Source of the DNA: Cytobacillus oceanisediminis
Lineage (GTDB): Bacteria > Bacillota > Bacilli > Bacillales > Cytobacillaceae
Assembly (NCBI RefSeq): GCF_007830235.1
Contig: NZ_VLKI01000006.1
Coordinates: 36,672 to 100,671 of the forward strand
DNA: 64,000 bases
Direction: 5' to 3'
Made by a program: the position numbers and the translations under genes. The notes below the pieces were generated by a model. That model searched no databases, was not told where the DNA came from, and worked only from the letters and a program-made list of their open reading frames with translations. Of the stretch, positions 38,521 through 46,672 are shown piece by piece (within the stretch, counting starts at the first letter, position 1; the number at the start of each line of letters is the position of its first letter).

Positions 38521-39790
38521 GTGGATAAAACTAGAGAACTGATTAAAGCAATTCAGAATGAAGCCTATTCATACAATACATCATCTGATCTGGACCGAAT
38601 TATTGATTCTATCGGTGATGCAAAATTTGTTTTATTAGGTGAGGCTTCTCATGGGACATCTGAATTTTATACTGTCAGAACTGAGCTATCCAAAAAGCTG
38701 ATCGAACAAAAAGGTTTTAATTGTATTGCAGTGGAAGGGGACTGGCCTTCATGTTTCAACGTTAACCGGTATGTTAAGGGTTATGAGCAAATGAGTTCCC
38801 ATGAGGCCCTGCAAGATTTTAACAGATGGCCTACTTGGATGTGGGCTAACGAAGAAATCAGGCACCTCACTGAGTGGCTCCATGACTTTAATCAATGTAC
38901 TGATAGGAGAAGCCAAAAGGCCGGTTTTTATGGTATTGATGTGTACAGCTTGTGGGAATCAATGGAGGAAATCATTAAACTGCTTGAAAAGAACGGGTCA
39001 ACTGAATTGGAGGCGGCGAAAAAAGCATTTGCATGCTTTTGAGCCATTCCATCGGACCCCAGAAAACTATGCCGTGTCTGCGGCTTTTTATGGTGAAGGC
39101 TGTGAAAAGGAAGTTGCTGAACTTCTTCTTAAAATTAAAAACAAATGGGATACAGCAAGGGATCAAGAAGAAACCTCCCTAAACCTTTCGATAAATAGCC
39201 TTGTTACGGTAAATGCCGAAAACTATTACCGCGCCATGGTAAAAGGCGGTCCAGATGATTGGAATATAAGAGACCACCATATGGTAAGTGCTATGGAGGA
39301 AATTTCCAAACATTACAGCCAAGACACTAAGCTGATTGTTTGGGAACATAATACCCATATTGGCGATGCAAGAGCAACGGATATGCAAGAAGAAGGCCTT
39401 GTCAACGTAGGACAAATCCTCCGTGAAAAATACGGAGAAGACCAGGTTTTTGCACTTGGATTTGGAACACACTCCGGGACGGTTGTAGCCGCGGAAAAGT
39501 GAGGCGATGATATCCAAGTAATGAAAGTGCCGCCAGCACAACCGGGAAGCTGGGAGGATGCCCTCCAAAAAGCTGGGGACGGCAATAAAATATTGTTATT
39601 TACAGATAAAAACCGGGACCTTTTTGGTGAATTCATCGGCCACCGGGCTATTGGAGTAGTATACAATCCAGAATATGAGCAGTATGCGAATTACGTACCT
39701 ACACAGATTTCCCGCCGGTATGATGGGTTTATTTATATCGAGAAGACGAGGGCGCTAAAGCCTATTTCATTACCAGCCCAAATCACATAA
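38521..39790 (+). pseudogene. Erythromycin esterase family protein, broken
   Basis: Would encode about 422 residues. GTG 38521 follows GAGGTG. An extra T in the T4 run at 39037-39040 shifts the frame after AKKAFACF, and an in-frame TGA at 39500-39502 replaces what is usually Trp in this family (AEK-W-GD). Family motifs remain: GEASHGTSEFY, VEGDWP, YGIDVYSLW, WEHNTHIGDARATDM and GFGTHSGTV. Members hydrolyse macrolide lactones or have unknown esterase-like roles. Confidence 0.85.
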
Positions 39791-39820
39791 TTTATTCAGC
39801 TTTCTTATATCCAAAGTTAT

Positions 39821-39838
39821 CTGTGAAAACGTTCACAA
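39821..39838. promoter_or_regulatory. Rex- or CcpA-type operator
   Basis: CTGTGAAAACGTTCACAA differs from the Rex box TTGTGAA-N4-TTCACAA at one position. The inner TGAAAACGTTCACA also fits the CcpA cre consensus. It lies about 40 bases upstream of the extended -10 element at 39877 and not near any protein start. Confidence 0.7.
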
Positions 39839-39876
39839 AACAGACACCACTGAACCTGTATGGCAGTGAATGAGGG

Positions 39877-39885
39877 TGGTATAAT
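39877..39885 (+). promoter_or_regulatory. Extended -10 promoter of a non-coding transcript
   Basis: TGGTATAAT is a perfect extended -10 element; the -35 region is weak. Predicted start about 39892, exactly at a stem of the candidate RNA. Confidence 0.65.
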
Positions 39886-39913
39886 ATAGATGTAAAGGAA
39901 ATACAAAAACTCC

Positions 39914-39938
39914 TTAACATCTTAGGAGACTCAGCCAT
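39914..39938 (+). repeat. Left 25-bp inverted repeat
   Basis: TTAACATCTTAGG then AGACTCAGCCAT; matches the reverse complement of 40540-40564 at 22 of 25 positions. It is bounded by TTAA. Confidence 0.8.
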
Positions 39939-40065
39939 ATAGTGTTCGTTCCGGCTGTCAGTGAACGAAAGCTAAAAAATCCTTTACAGCAGAAAAACAA
40001 ACTAGGGAGGTAAATAACTTTAGTTAACAGGATGATTTAAGCAAAAGAATTAGTTAAAACTCACT

Positions 40066-40088
40066 GTTGATTGGAGCGAAAATCAACA
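40066..40088. repeat. Minimal GTTGATT element (fused ends)
   Basis: GTTGATT-GGAGCGAA-AATCAAC: the two inverted ends of the dispersed element joined with almost no interior, like an internal deletion. It lies inside the 39.9-40.6 kb unit. Confidence 0.55.
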
Positions 40089-40539
40089 CGCAGCTAAACA
40101 GAGCTAAGCATAAAAAAGGATCCATAAATTATTTCCACCAGATTAAATGAAAAACTTCTGTCTAATGCTCCAAATGGAATAGGGCTTACACAGAACAGGA
40201 TCATTTAAACTAAAGGCCTTTCGAGGATGGAGGGCTGGGAACTTAATAAGTGTATCCATGTAAGAGAATAGACTCTATTCAGGGAAGATAGTGACGATTT
40301 CTCTTATCCATTGCCAGAAGATTTCCTTCTTGTACTCAAAAACCTGTTATTCTAAAGTTAAATTTGACTTGACCAAACCTTTCTACAAGGAATTTGTTTT
40401 CAGCAAAAAAATGAGTCTCACAAAAGTGTTTTTCCAGAAAAAGATGGTTCAGTAAGAATGAACTAATTACACGGAACAAACACTCCATCAGCTGCCAGAT
40501 TATCAGTTCTCGAAAATGGGTTCAAAAAAGCTGATGTGC

Positions 40540-40564
40540 ATGGTTGGGTCCCCTAAGATGTTAA
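40540..40564 (-). repeat. Right 25-bp inverted repeat
   Basis: Inverted partner of 39914-39938, ending in TTAA three bases before the terminator stem. Confidence 0.8.
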
Positions 40565-40566
40565 CC

Positions 40567-40598
40567 GAAAAACCCCTCCGAATCGGAGGGGTTTTTCT
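40567..40598. terminator. Bidirectional terminator
   Basis: Stem AAAAACCCCTCCG with CGGAGGGGTTTTT and a three-base loop; ends the candidate RNA and, on the other strand, pepF. Confidence 0.92.
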
Positions 40599-40599
40599 T

Positions 40600-42414
40600 T
40601 TATTCATAGCTGTTTTCCAATTCATCGACTAAAGCACCTACATAGCTCACAGCTTTGCGGATAGCATCCGGCTTGGACATATCGATGCCTGCACTCTTTA
40701 ATAGTTCAAGCGGTTTTTTAGTTCCGCCCGCTTTCAGGACATTTAGCCAGCGGTCAACAGCAGGCTGACCTTCTTCTTTGATGCTTTGTGCCATCGCTGT
40801 AGAGGCCGTTAATCCTGCGGAATAGGTGTATGGATACAGTCCCATATAGTAATGCGGCTGTCTCATCCAGGTTAAAGCTGCTTTTTCATCAAGTTCAACC
40901 GAATCACCCCAGAACGCGCTAAGTGTGTCATATTTTTGATCTGATAGTGTTTTTGCAGTCAAAGGCACACCTTGTTCTGCCAAGTTATAAACTCTGCGTT
41001 GATATTCACCTTCTAGAAGGTGAGTAACAAAATTGTGGTAGTAGGTTCCAAGAAGCTGGAGGATTATCCAACGCTTCATTCTTTTATCGTCAGTTCCATC
41101 CATTAAATGCTGTCCCAAAAGCAATTCATTAAGCGTGGATGGTGCTTCTACAAAGTAGGTGGAAGGGCGCGTATTCATAATGCGCTGATATTTATTCGCC
41201 AGATAAAAGTGACCCGCATGTCCAAGCTCGTGCGCTAGAACAAAAGCGCCGCGCATCGTATCCGTCCATGTAATCAAGATAAATGGGTGCGAACCATAAG
41301 GGCTTGAACAAAAGGCGCCTGTCGATTTCCCTACATTATCCGCAAGATCCACCCAGCGTTCAGTCAACCCTTTTTCCATTATTTCTAAATACTCCGGCCC
41401 CATCACCTTAAGAGCTTCCAAAATAACCTTCGATGCATCTTCATATGTAGTTACAGGATTGAATTCGGAATCTAAAGGAGCCTTTAAATCACAAAATAGC
41501 ATTTTATCCAACCCTAAAACCTTTTTCTTCAGCTGTGCAAATCTGCGCATATGGGGAGCAAGCTCTTTTTGGATTATATCAAGCTGATTATGGTACATTT
41601 CCTCTGTTACCTGCTGTGAATCCAACAGCATCTGTGTAACAGAGTTGTATTTTCTTAATTTGGAAAAAGTGACTTGCTTTTTGACTTCAGCAGAATAAGC
41701 GGAAGCAAAGGTGTTATTATAGTTTTCCAGTGAATCAGTAAAGGAAGAATACGCATTTCTGCGAATGGTTATGTCAGGTGAAAACTCGTAGCGATCCTCA
41801 TATAGGGCAAAAGAGTTTGGAAGCTCATTGCCTTCACTGTCATGAAAAGAAGAAAAGGGCATGTCAGCCAGTTTTCCAGCCTGATAAACATTATATGGAG
41901 CTCCTAGAACTTCCCCTAATGCCGCAATGGCTTCCTCTGTTTCCGGAGATAGCCTGTGCTCCTTTGTTTTCATCAAATCAGTAAGCTGGTTTTTATAAGC
42001 CACAAGTTCAATTTCTTCTTCTATGTATTTTTCAACCGTACCATTCGGCAAGGCTAAAATCTCAGATTCAATAAAAGAAAGAGCAGATGCAGCTTTAGCT
42101 CTCAGGGAAGCAAGCTTGGATGAATTCGCTTGATTAACAGGGTTTGTTCCATCTTCCGATTGGCGCAGCATAGCGTATGTACCCGCCTGGACAAGGCGGA
42201 CTGAAAGTTTCTCCTGAGCGGAAAGACAGTTAATGAAAACTTGCGGCCCTTCATGAAGCTTGCCTTTAAACTGTTTAAAAATAGAAAGGTCCTCTTCAAT
42301 GCTCTCCATTTCTTTTTGCCAACCTTCCCCAGTGGCAAATAAGTCCTCTACATTCCACGTAAGATCTTCAGGTACCTCGAAGCGTTTTAATCTTGTCACA
42401 ACTGCTTGAACCAT
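40600..42414 (-). CDS. pepF: Oligoendopeptidase F
   Basis: A 604-residue cytoplasmic M3-family zinc metallopeptidase that degrades medium-length oligopeptides. The zinc motif HELGHAGHF (HExxH) lies near residue 393, with the third ligand in the downstream EAPSTLNE helix. AGGAGGG precedes the start. It stands alone between the candidate RNA and a tandem repeat array. Confidence 0.94.
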   Translation of the reverse strand: MVQAVVTRLKRFEVPEDLTWNVEDLFATGEGWQKEMESIEEDLSIFKQFKGKLHEGPQVFINCLSAQEKLSVRLVQAGTYAMLRQSEDGTNPVNQANSSKLASLRAKAASALSFIESEILALPNGTVEKYIEEEIELVAYKNQLTDLMKTKEHRLSPETEEAIAALGEVLGAPYNVYQAGKLADMPFSSFHDSEGNELPNSFALYEDRYEFSPDITIRRNAYSSFTDSLENYNNTFASAYSAEVKKQVTFSKLRKYNSVTQMLLDSQQVTEEMYHNQLDIIQKELAPHMRRFAQLKKKVLGLDKMLFCDLKAPLDSEFNPVTTYEDASKVILEALKVMGPEYLEIMEKGLTERWVDLADNVGKSTGAFCSSPYGSHPFILITWTDTMRGAFVLAHELGHAGHFYLANKYQRIMNTRPSTYFVEAPSTLNELLLGQHLMDGTDDKRMKRWIILQLLGTYYHNFVTHLLEGEYQRRVYNLAEQGVPLTAKTLSDQKYDTLSAFWGDSVELDEKAALTWMRQPHYYMGLYPYTYSAGLTASTAMAQSIKEEGQPAVDRWLNVLKAGGTKKPLELLKSAGIDMSKPDAIRKAVSYVGALVDELENSYE

Positions 42415-42606
42415 ATGGTTTCCCTCCTATTTCGACTCTCTAAATAATGAGATTATCAGACAATTATACAGGAAGAATTTATAATTTTATATATTTTTCT
42501 AACATTTAATAAATGCAAATTTTTTTCTGTAATACAACAGATGGAAGAGGATATTAAAATGGGGAAGATGTGTGTATGTGGGTTTTTCATCAAATAAGGA
42601 ATAGGT

Positions 42607-42912
42607 GAGCGGCCATGACGCTGATTTTTTTTCAAAGAGAGAGGAACATGGGCGTCATAGACCGTTCATGACGGCGATTCTCTTCTCAGAGAGAGGAACT
42701 TGGGCGTCATAGACCGTTCATGACGACGATTCTCTTCTCAGAGAGAGGAATTTGGGCGTCATAGAACGTTCATGGCGACGATTCACTTCAAAGAGAGAGG
42801 AACTTTGGTGTCATAGACCGTTCATGACGACGATTCTCTTCTTATAGAGAGGGATATGGATTTCATAGAGCATTTATCAGGACAATACTTTTCCTGAGAA
42901 AGAAAAACATGG
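42607..42912. repeat. 52-nt tandem array, about six copies
   Basis: The word GAGGAAC or a variant begins at 42641, 42693, 42745, 42797, 42849 and 42901, always 52 bases apart. Each unit holds an inverted repeat CGTCAT...ATGACG and a second small one CTCT...AGAG, so the RNA or DNA could form two hairpins per unit. Copies are best preserved in the middle and decay at both ends. Frames contain stops. Confidence 0.88.
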
Positions 42913-42954
42913 TCCCCAAAAATGGCTTAAAAAACAGGGCACACACAGACCATA

Positions 42955-42988
42955 AAAAAAACGGAAGGACCCCAATCCTTCCGTTTCT
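42955..42988 (-). terminator. Terminator of YhfH-like gene
   Basis: Stem AAACGGAAGGA with TCCTTCCGTTT, T-run on the minus strand. Confidence 0.88.
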
Positions 42989-42994
42989 TGTACA

Positions 42995-43129
42995 CTATTC
43001 CATTTTCTTTGAAAGGCAGCGGTCACATTCCATTAAATAAGATTCAGCCTGTTCCTTGACTGTTTGCCCGCACTCCGGACATACCTTTTTAGGAAGGTTT
43101 CTGAAAAATTCAACTGGACTTTTAATCAT
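42995..43129 (-). CDS. YhfH-like small zinc-ribbon protein
   Basis: A 44-residue protein: MIKSPVEFFRNLPKKVCPEC followed by a second pair, CDRC. The EFFRNLP-C-x2-C layout fits the YhfH family of Bacillus, function unknown, probably zinc-binding. AAAGGAGGA precedes the start. A terminator follows directly. Confidence 0.82.
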   Translation of the reverse strand: MIKSPVEFFRNLPKKVCPECGQTVKEQAESYLMECDRCLSKKME

Positions 43130-43272
43130 GATTTTTTCCTCCTTTTTATAATACAGTTTATTTTATTATCTTCTGTTGTAGTACAGTATATACTGTTTTT
43201 TTTCAAATGTGTAGTCCTTTGCCTAAATTTTTTTAAAATTTTTTTAACTTGCAAAAAAGGAAAATGCTGATG

Positions 43273-43299
43273 GTTTTTTCAATATAGGACAATGGGTAT
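43273..43299 (+). promoter_or_regulatory. Possible sigma-B promoter of DUF1206 gene
   Basis: GTTTTT (43273-43278), 15 bases, then GGGTAT (43294-43299). The -10 is a perfect sigma-B element; the -35 is weaker and the spacing is at the long limit. Confidence 0.45.
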
Positions 43300-43334
43300 A
43301 CAAAGGTATCAGATAGTAGTGAGGGGGGTTACTG

Positions 43335-44180
43335 GTGGATATACAGCAGAGCCAGCAAAAAAACAGGAACCATATAGATAAAATGGGTACGGAAACGATT
43401 CCCTGGATAAGAAGGTTCGCACGCCTTGGCTATATGGCCAGAGGCTTTGTATATATGATCGTCGGGATATTGGCTATGATGGCTGCAGCAGGGGCAGGAG
43501 GGAGCAAAACAGATACTGGAGGAGCTATGCAGTCAGTTGCCACTGTGCCATTTGGTGAGGCACTCTTATGGGGCGTAGCCTTCAGTTTATCTGGCTATGT
43601 TCTTTGGAGAATTATTTTAATTATTAACGATCCTGAAAAGAAAGGATTTGGAATAAAAGGCATCGCTGCAAAAATATCCTACCTTTTAAGCGGCATCATT
43701 TATGCCAGCATATCCTACGAGGCGTTCGCGATAGCCATTCATGCAGCCAGCGGCAGCAGCAATGAGAAGACCCTTTCTGCAAAACTTCTTCAGCAGCCTT
43801 TTGGACACTGGCTTGCCGGCATTGCAGGCATAATTATTATCGGGTATGGATTTTATGAAATATATAATGCATATAGTGGAAAGTATAAGGCGGAATTCCG
43901 AGAATGGAAGATGAGTAAAAAAGAAATCGGGATTGCTGTCAAAGCAGGCAAAATAGGCCTTACAGCCAGAGCAGTCGTAATGTTTATTATTGGGTACTTT
44001 GTTATACTGACAGCCATTACATCTGATCCGGATAATACAATTGGAATGGATGGAGCACTTGCCAAGATTTCAGCCCAGCCATTCGGGCAGGTTTTGCTTG
44101 GAGTTGTAGCCTTTGGCCTATTTCTGTATGGAGTATACCTGATTTTGAAAGGACGATACAGAAAGATTAAACTAAATTAG
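43335..44180 (+). CDS. DUF1206 membrane protein
   Basis: A 281-residue integral membrane protein with six predicted membrane segments arranged as three repeats of a two-helix unit (ARLGYMARGFVYMIVGILA; ISYLLSGIIYASISYEAF; GLTARAVVMFIIGYFVI), the DUF1206 architecture. Function unknown; relatives in other bacteria are linked to stress. GTG 43335 follows GAGGGGGG. Confidence 0.87.
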   Translation: MDIQQSQQKNRNHIDKMGTETIPWIRRFARLGYMARGFVYMIVGILAMMAAAGAGGSKTDTGGAMQSVATVPFGEALLWGVAFSLSGYVLWRIILIINDPEKKGFGIKGIAAKISYLLSGIIYASISYEAFAIAIHAASGSSNEKTLSAKLLQQPFGHWLAGIAGIIIIGYGFYEIYNAYSGKYKAEFREWKMSKKEIGIAVKAGKIGLTARAVVMFIIGYFVILTAITSDPDNTIGMDGALAKISAQPFGQVLLGVVAFGLFLYGVYLILKGRYRKIKLN

Positions 44181-44317
44181 GGCAAAATAGGCAGGGAGCG
44201 AATAATCTGAGTTAAACAATTCTTTATTTAATTTTCCTTTTACCTCTTCCATGGCTGTAAAGTTTCCATTACAATCAAATTTGAAACTGTTTAGGATGAG
44301 GAGGCTGATAGCCCGTA

Positions 44318-46477
44318 ATGACTGAAATTGTTGTATCTTTTAATCCTATATTAATATTTATAGCCGTTATTTTAACCATTATGGCTTCTTATACAGCATT
44401 GGATCTTTTTACTTTAATTAAATCCTCTGACAAAAATCAAAGATTTTTGTTTCTGGGCGGTACTTTTTCGCTGGGTATCGGCATTTGGATCATGAATTTT
44501 ATTGGAATGGTCGCAATCAATATCAACGCGTCAGGCAATTATAATATTCCGCTTACGGTATTATCCGTCGTTTTTGGCATTTCATTTACAGGCATGGCCT
44601 TTAATACCGTGATTGACCGACAGCCAAAAACAAGCTACCTTGTGACGGGAAGCTTCTATTTAACAATGGCAGTTCTTTCCATCCATGTTACAGGGATGTA
44701 TGCCATGGGTATGAATGTCCAATTCGATCCTGTTGTTTTTTTCATATCAACATTGCTGATATTCGTCTCATTTTTCTTTTCACTTTGGATGCTTTTTTAC
44801 TCAAAAAATCTTGCGTATTCCAAGCATGTCTGGATAAAACCATTAAGTGCACTTATCATTACTGGAGCAATCGTTGAAGGATATTTTCTTCTTATACGCT
44901 CGTCTTCTTTTTATTCAAATGGCGGAATAGACAAAGAAGGAGCGGCGCCTGAAACCTTTCTTATATACCTTGTGTTTTTTGCAGCCATTCTTATCCTGAG
45001 TGGCCTTATTGCTTCCAGTACATTAATCAGCAAGCGTTTGGATGCCAGCGACTCTCATTTAAGAGATATTCAGGCTGCACTTGATGAATCATCTATTGTG
45101 GCCATTACAGATCCTAAAGGAATCATCACTTATGTAAATGATAAATTTGTTGAAATCTCGAAATACGAAGAAAAAGAACTGTTAGGAAAGAATCACAATA
45201 TCTTAAATTCCGGGTACCATCCACCTGAATTTTTCCGTGAACTTTGGAAAACAATTGGTTCGGGGAAAATATGGCGGGGGGAAATTCGGAATAAAGCAAA
45301 GGACGGAAGCTACTACTGGGTGGAGACTACAATTGTTCCGTTTCTTAATAAAAAGAATAAACCTTATCAATATGTTTCCATCCGGACTGATATTTCCGCT
45401 TTAAAATCTGCTGAAGCAAACCTCAAAGACTCATTAAAGGAAGTCAATGATATAAAGTTTGCACTTGATCAATCATCCATTATTGCCTTTACAGATGAAA
45501 AAGGCCTCATTACAAATGTAAATGACAAGTTCTGTGAGATCTCCAAATACAGCAGAGAAGAGTTGATCGGCCAAAATCACTCTATCTTAAATTCCGGATT
45601 TCATTCCAGGGAATTTTTCAAGGACCTATGGAAAACAATTGGCCAGGGTGATGTGTGGAAAGGCGAAATTCGGAATAAAGCAAAAGACGGCACTTATTAC
45701 TGGGTTCATACTACAATCGTTCCGTTTTTAAATGATAAGGGAAAGCCTTATCAATACCTTGCGATCCGAAATGATATTACGGAACGCAAGAAAACGGAGG
45801 AAGTGCTCCACCGCCAGGATAAGCTTGCCGCAGTTGGACAGCTGGCAGCCGGTGTTGCACACGAAATACGCAATCCTTTGACATCCATGAAAGGATATAC
45901 AGAATTCCTTCAGCTGGATGAAACAAATGAAGAGCGACAAGAGTTCTTAAATATCATCCTGGATGAAATTGAACGAGTGAATAATATCGTTGAGGACTTT
46001 ATGGTTCTGGCCAAGCCGAAGGCCGTGGAGCTGAAAGAAAAGAATATCATTCCTGTTATTAAAAATGTTCTTTCATTAGTAGAATTTGATGCACGTAAAA
46101 GAAAGGTGAAAATTCATTTTGAATATGAAAAGGACATCATTCAAATCGAATGTGATGAAAATCGTCTGAAACAGGTATTCCTGAACTTTGTAAAAAATGG
46201 AATCGAAGCAATGCCGGACGGAGGAGATATTACAGTCCGTGCAAGCATTATAAACAACCAAGTTCAAATAGCCATTCAAGATACAGGAGTAGGGATTCCT
46301 GAAGAAAAGCTGAAAAATATTGGTGAACCTTTTTATACAACAAAGAAAAATGGAAATGGCCTCGGGCTAATGGTTAGCTTTAAAATCATTGAAAGCCACA
46401 ACGGCAAGGTTTATATTGAAAGTGAATTAAACAAAGGAACTACATTTAATATTCTATTGCCTGCAAAATCTGCGTAG
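44318..46477 (+). CDS. MHYT-PAS-PAS sensor histidine kinase
   Basis: A 719-residue membrane kinase. Residues 1-240 hold seven membrane segments of MHYT type, but the motifs are altered: MNFIGM and IHVTGM instead of MHYTGM. Two PAS domains start at about residues 254 and 382 and are tandem duplicates. HisKA follows with His515 in VAHEIRNPLTSMKGY, then an ATP-binding domain with DENRLKQVFLNFVKNGIEA, DTGVGIP and GNGLGLMVS. No response regulator is adjacent, as with orphan sporulation kinases. AGGAGG lies 13 bases before the ATG, unusually far. A terminator follows. Confidence 0.88.
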   Translation: MTEIVVSFNPILIFIAVILTIMASYTALDLFTLIKSSDKNQRFLFLGGTFSLGIGIWIMNFIGMVAININASGNYNIPLTVLSVVFGISFTGMAFNTVIDRQPKTSYLVTGSFYLTMAVLSIHVTGMYAMGMNVQFDPVVFFISTLLIFVSFFFSLWMLFYSKNLAYSKHVWIKPLSALIITGAIVEGYFLLIRSSSFYSNGGIDKEGAAPETFLIYLVFFAAILILSGLIASSTLISKRLDASDSHLRDIQAALDESSIVAITDPKGIITYVNDKFVEISKYEEKELLGKNHNILNSGYHPPEFFRELWKTIGSGKIWRGEIRNKAKDGSYYWVETTIVPFLNKKNKPYQYVSIRTDISALKSAEANLKDSLKEVNDIKFALDQSSIIAFTDEKGLITNVNDKFCEISKYSREELIGQNHSILNSGFHSREFFKDLWKTIGQGDVWKGEIRNKAKDGTYYWVHTTIVPFLNDKGKPYQYLAIRNDITERKKTEEVLHRQDKLAAVGQLAAGVAHEIRNPLTSMKGYTEFLQLDETNEERQEFLNIILDEIERVNNIVEDFMVLAKPKAVELKEKNIIPVIKNVLSLVEFDARKRKVKIHFEYEKDIIQIECDENRLKQVFLNFVKNGIEAMPDGGDITVRASIINNQVQIAIQDTGVGIPEEKLKNIGEPFYTTKKNGNGLGLMVSFKIIESHNGKVYIESELNKGTTFNILLPAKSA

Positions 46478-46506
46478 CCAATCCCACTGGGGTTGGCTTT
46501 TTTTTG
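46476..46506 (+). terminator. Histidine kinase gene terminator
   Basis: Stem AGCCAA-CCC with GGG-TTGGCT, then eight T. Confidence 0.9.
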
Positions 46507-46672
46507 ATTAAAATTCACTAAAAATTCTTAATTATTTGGTCTATTTATTAACGGCAGCATTTAGAATAAAAATAGAAGGTCGTTTCACGGATGCTGAATA
46601 GTCGATCCAAATCTAGTGACTGCGAATTATGAATGTAGGGCTAATTGGAAAAACCGAAAAGGGGGTAATTTT

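Larger units (their letters stand above)
39892..40598 (+). ncRNA. Candidate large structured RNA (about 700 nt)
   Basis: No open reading frame of note on either strand. The unit runs from a promoter to the terminator at 40567-40598. Complementary pairs seen: TGTAAAGGA (39891-39899) with TCCTTTACA (39980-39988); TTCGTTC (39945-39951) with GAACGAA (39963-39969); a hairpin at 40066-40088; TAAGAGAA (40261-40268) with TTCTCTTA (40299-40306); CATCAGCT (40486-40493) with AGCTGATG (40529-40536); and 25-base arms at 39914-39938 and 40540-40564 matching at 22 positions. The first helix and the long-range arms would cross as a pseudoknot or be alternatives. The other explanation is a decayed mobile element, because both arms begin with TTAA. 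Confidence 0.5.

Noticed and set aside
39500..39502. TGA in the erythromycin esterase as selenocysteine
   Set aside because: The residue is usually Trp, no SECIS-like hairpin follows and the gene also has a frameshift.
39892..40598. Group II intron
   Set aside because: No GTGYG-type 5' end, no domain V signature and no reverse transcriptase.
42607..42912. CRISPR array
   Set aside because: The whole 52-base unit repeats with drift; there are no identical repeats separated by unique spacers and no cas genes.
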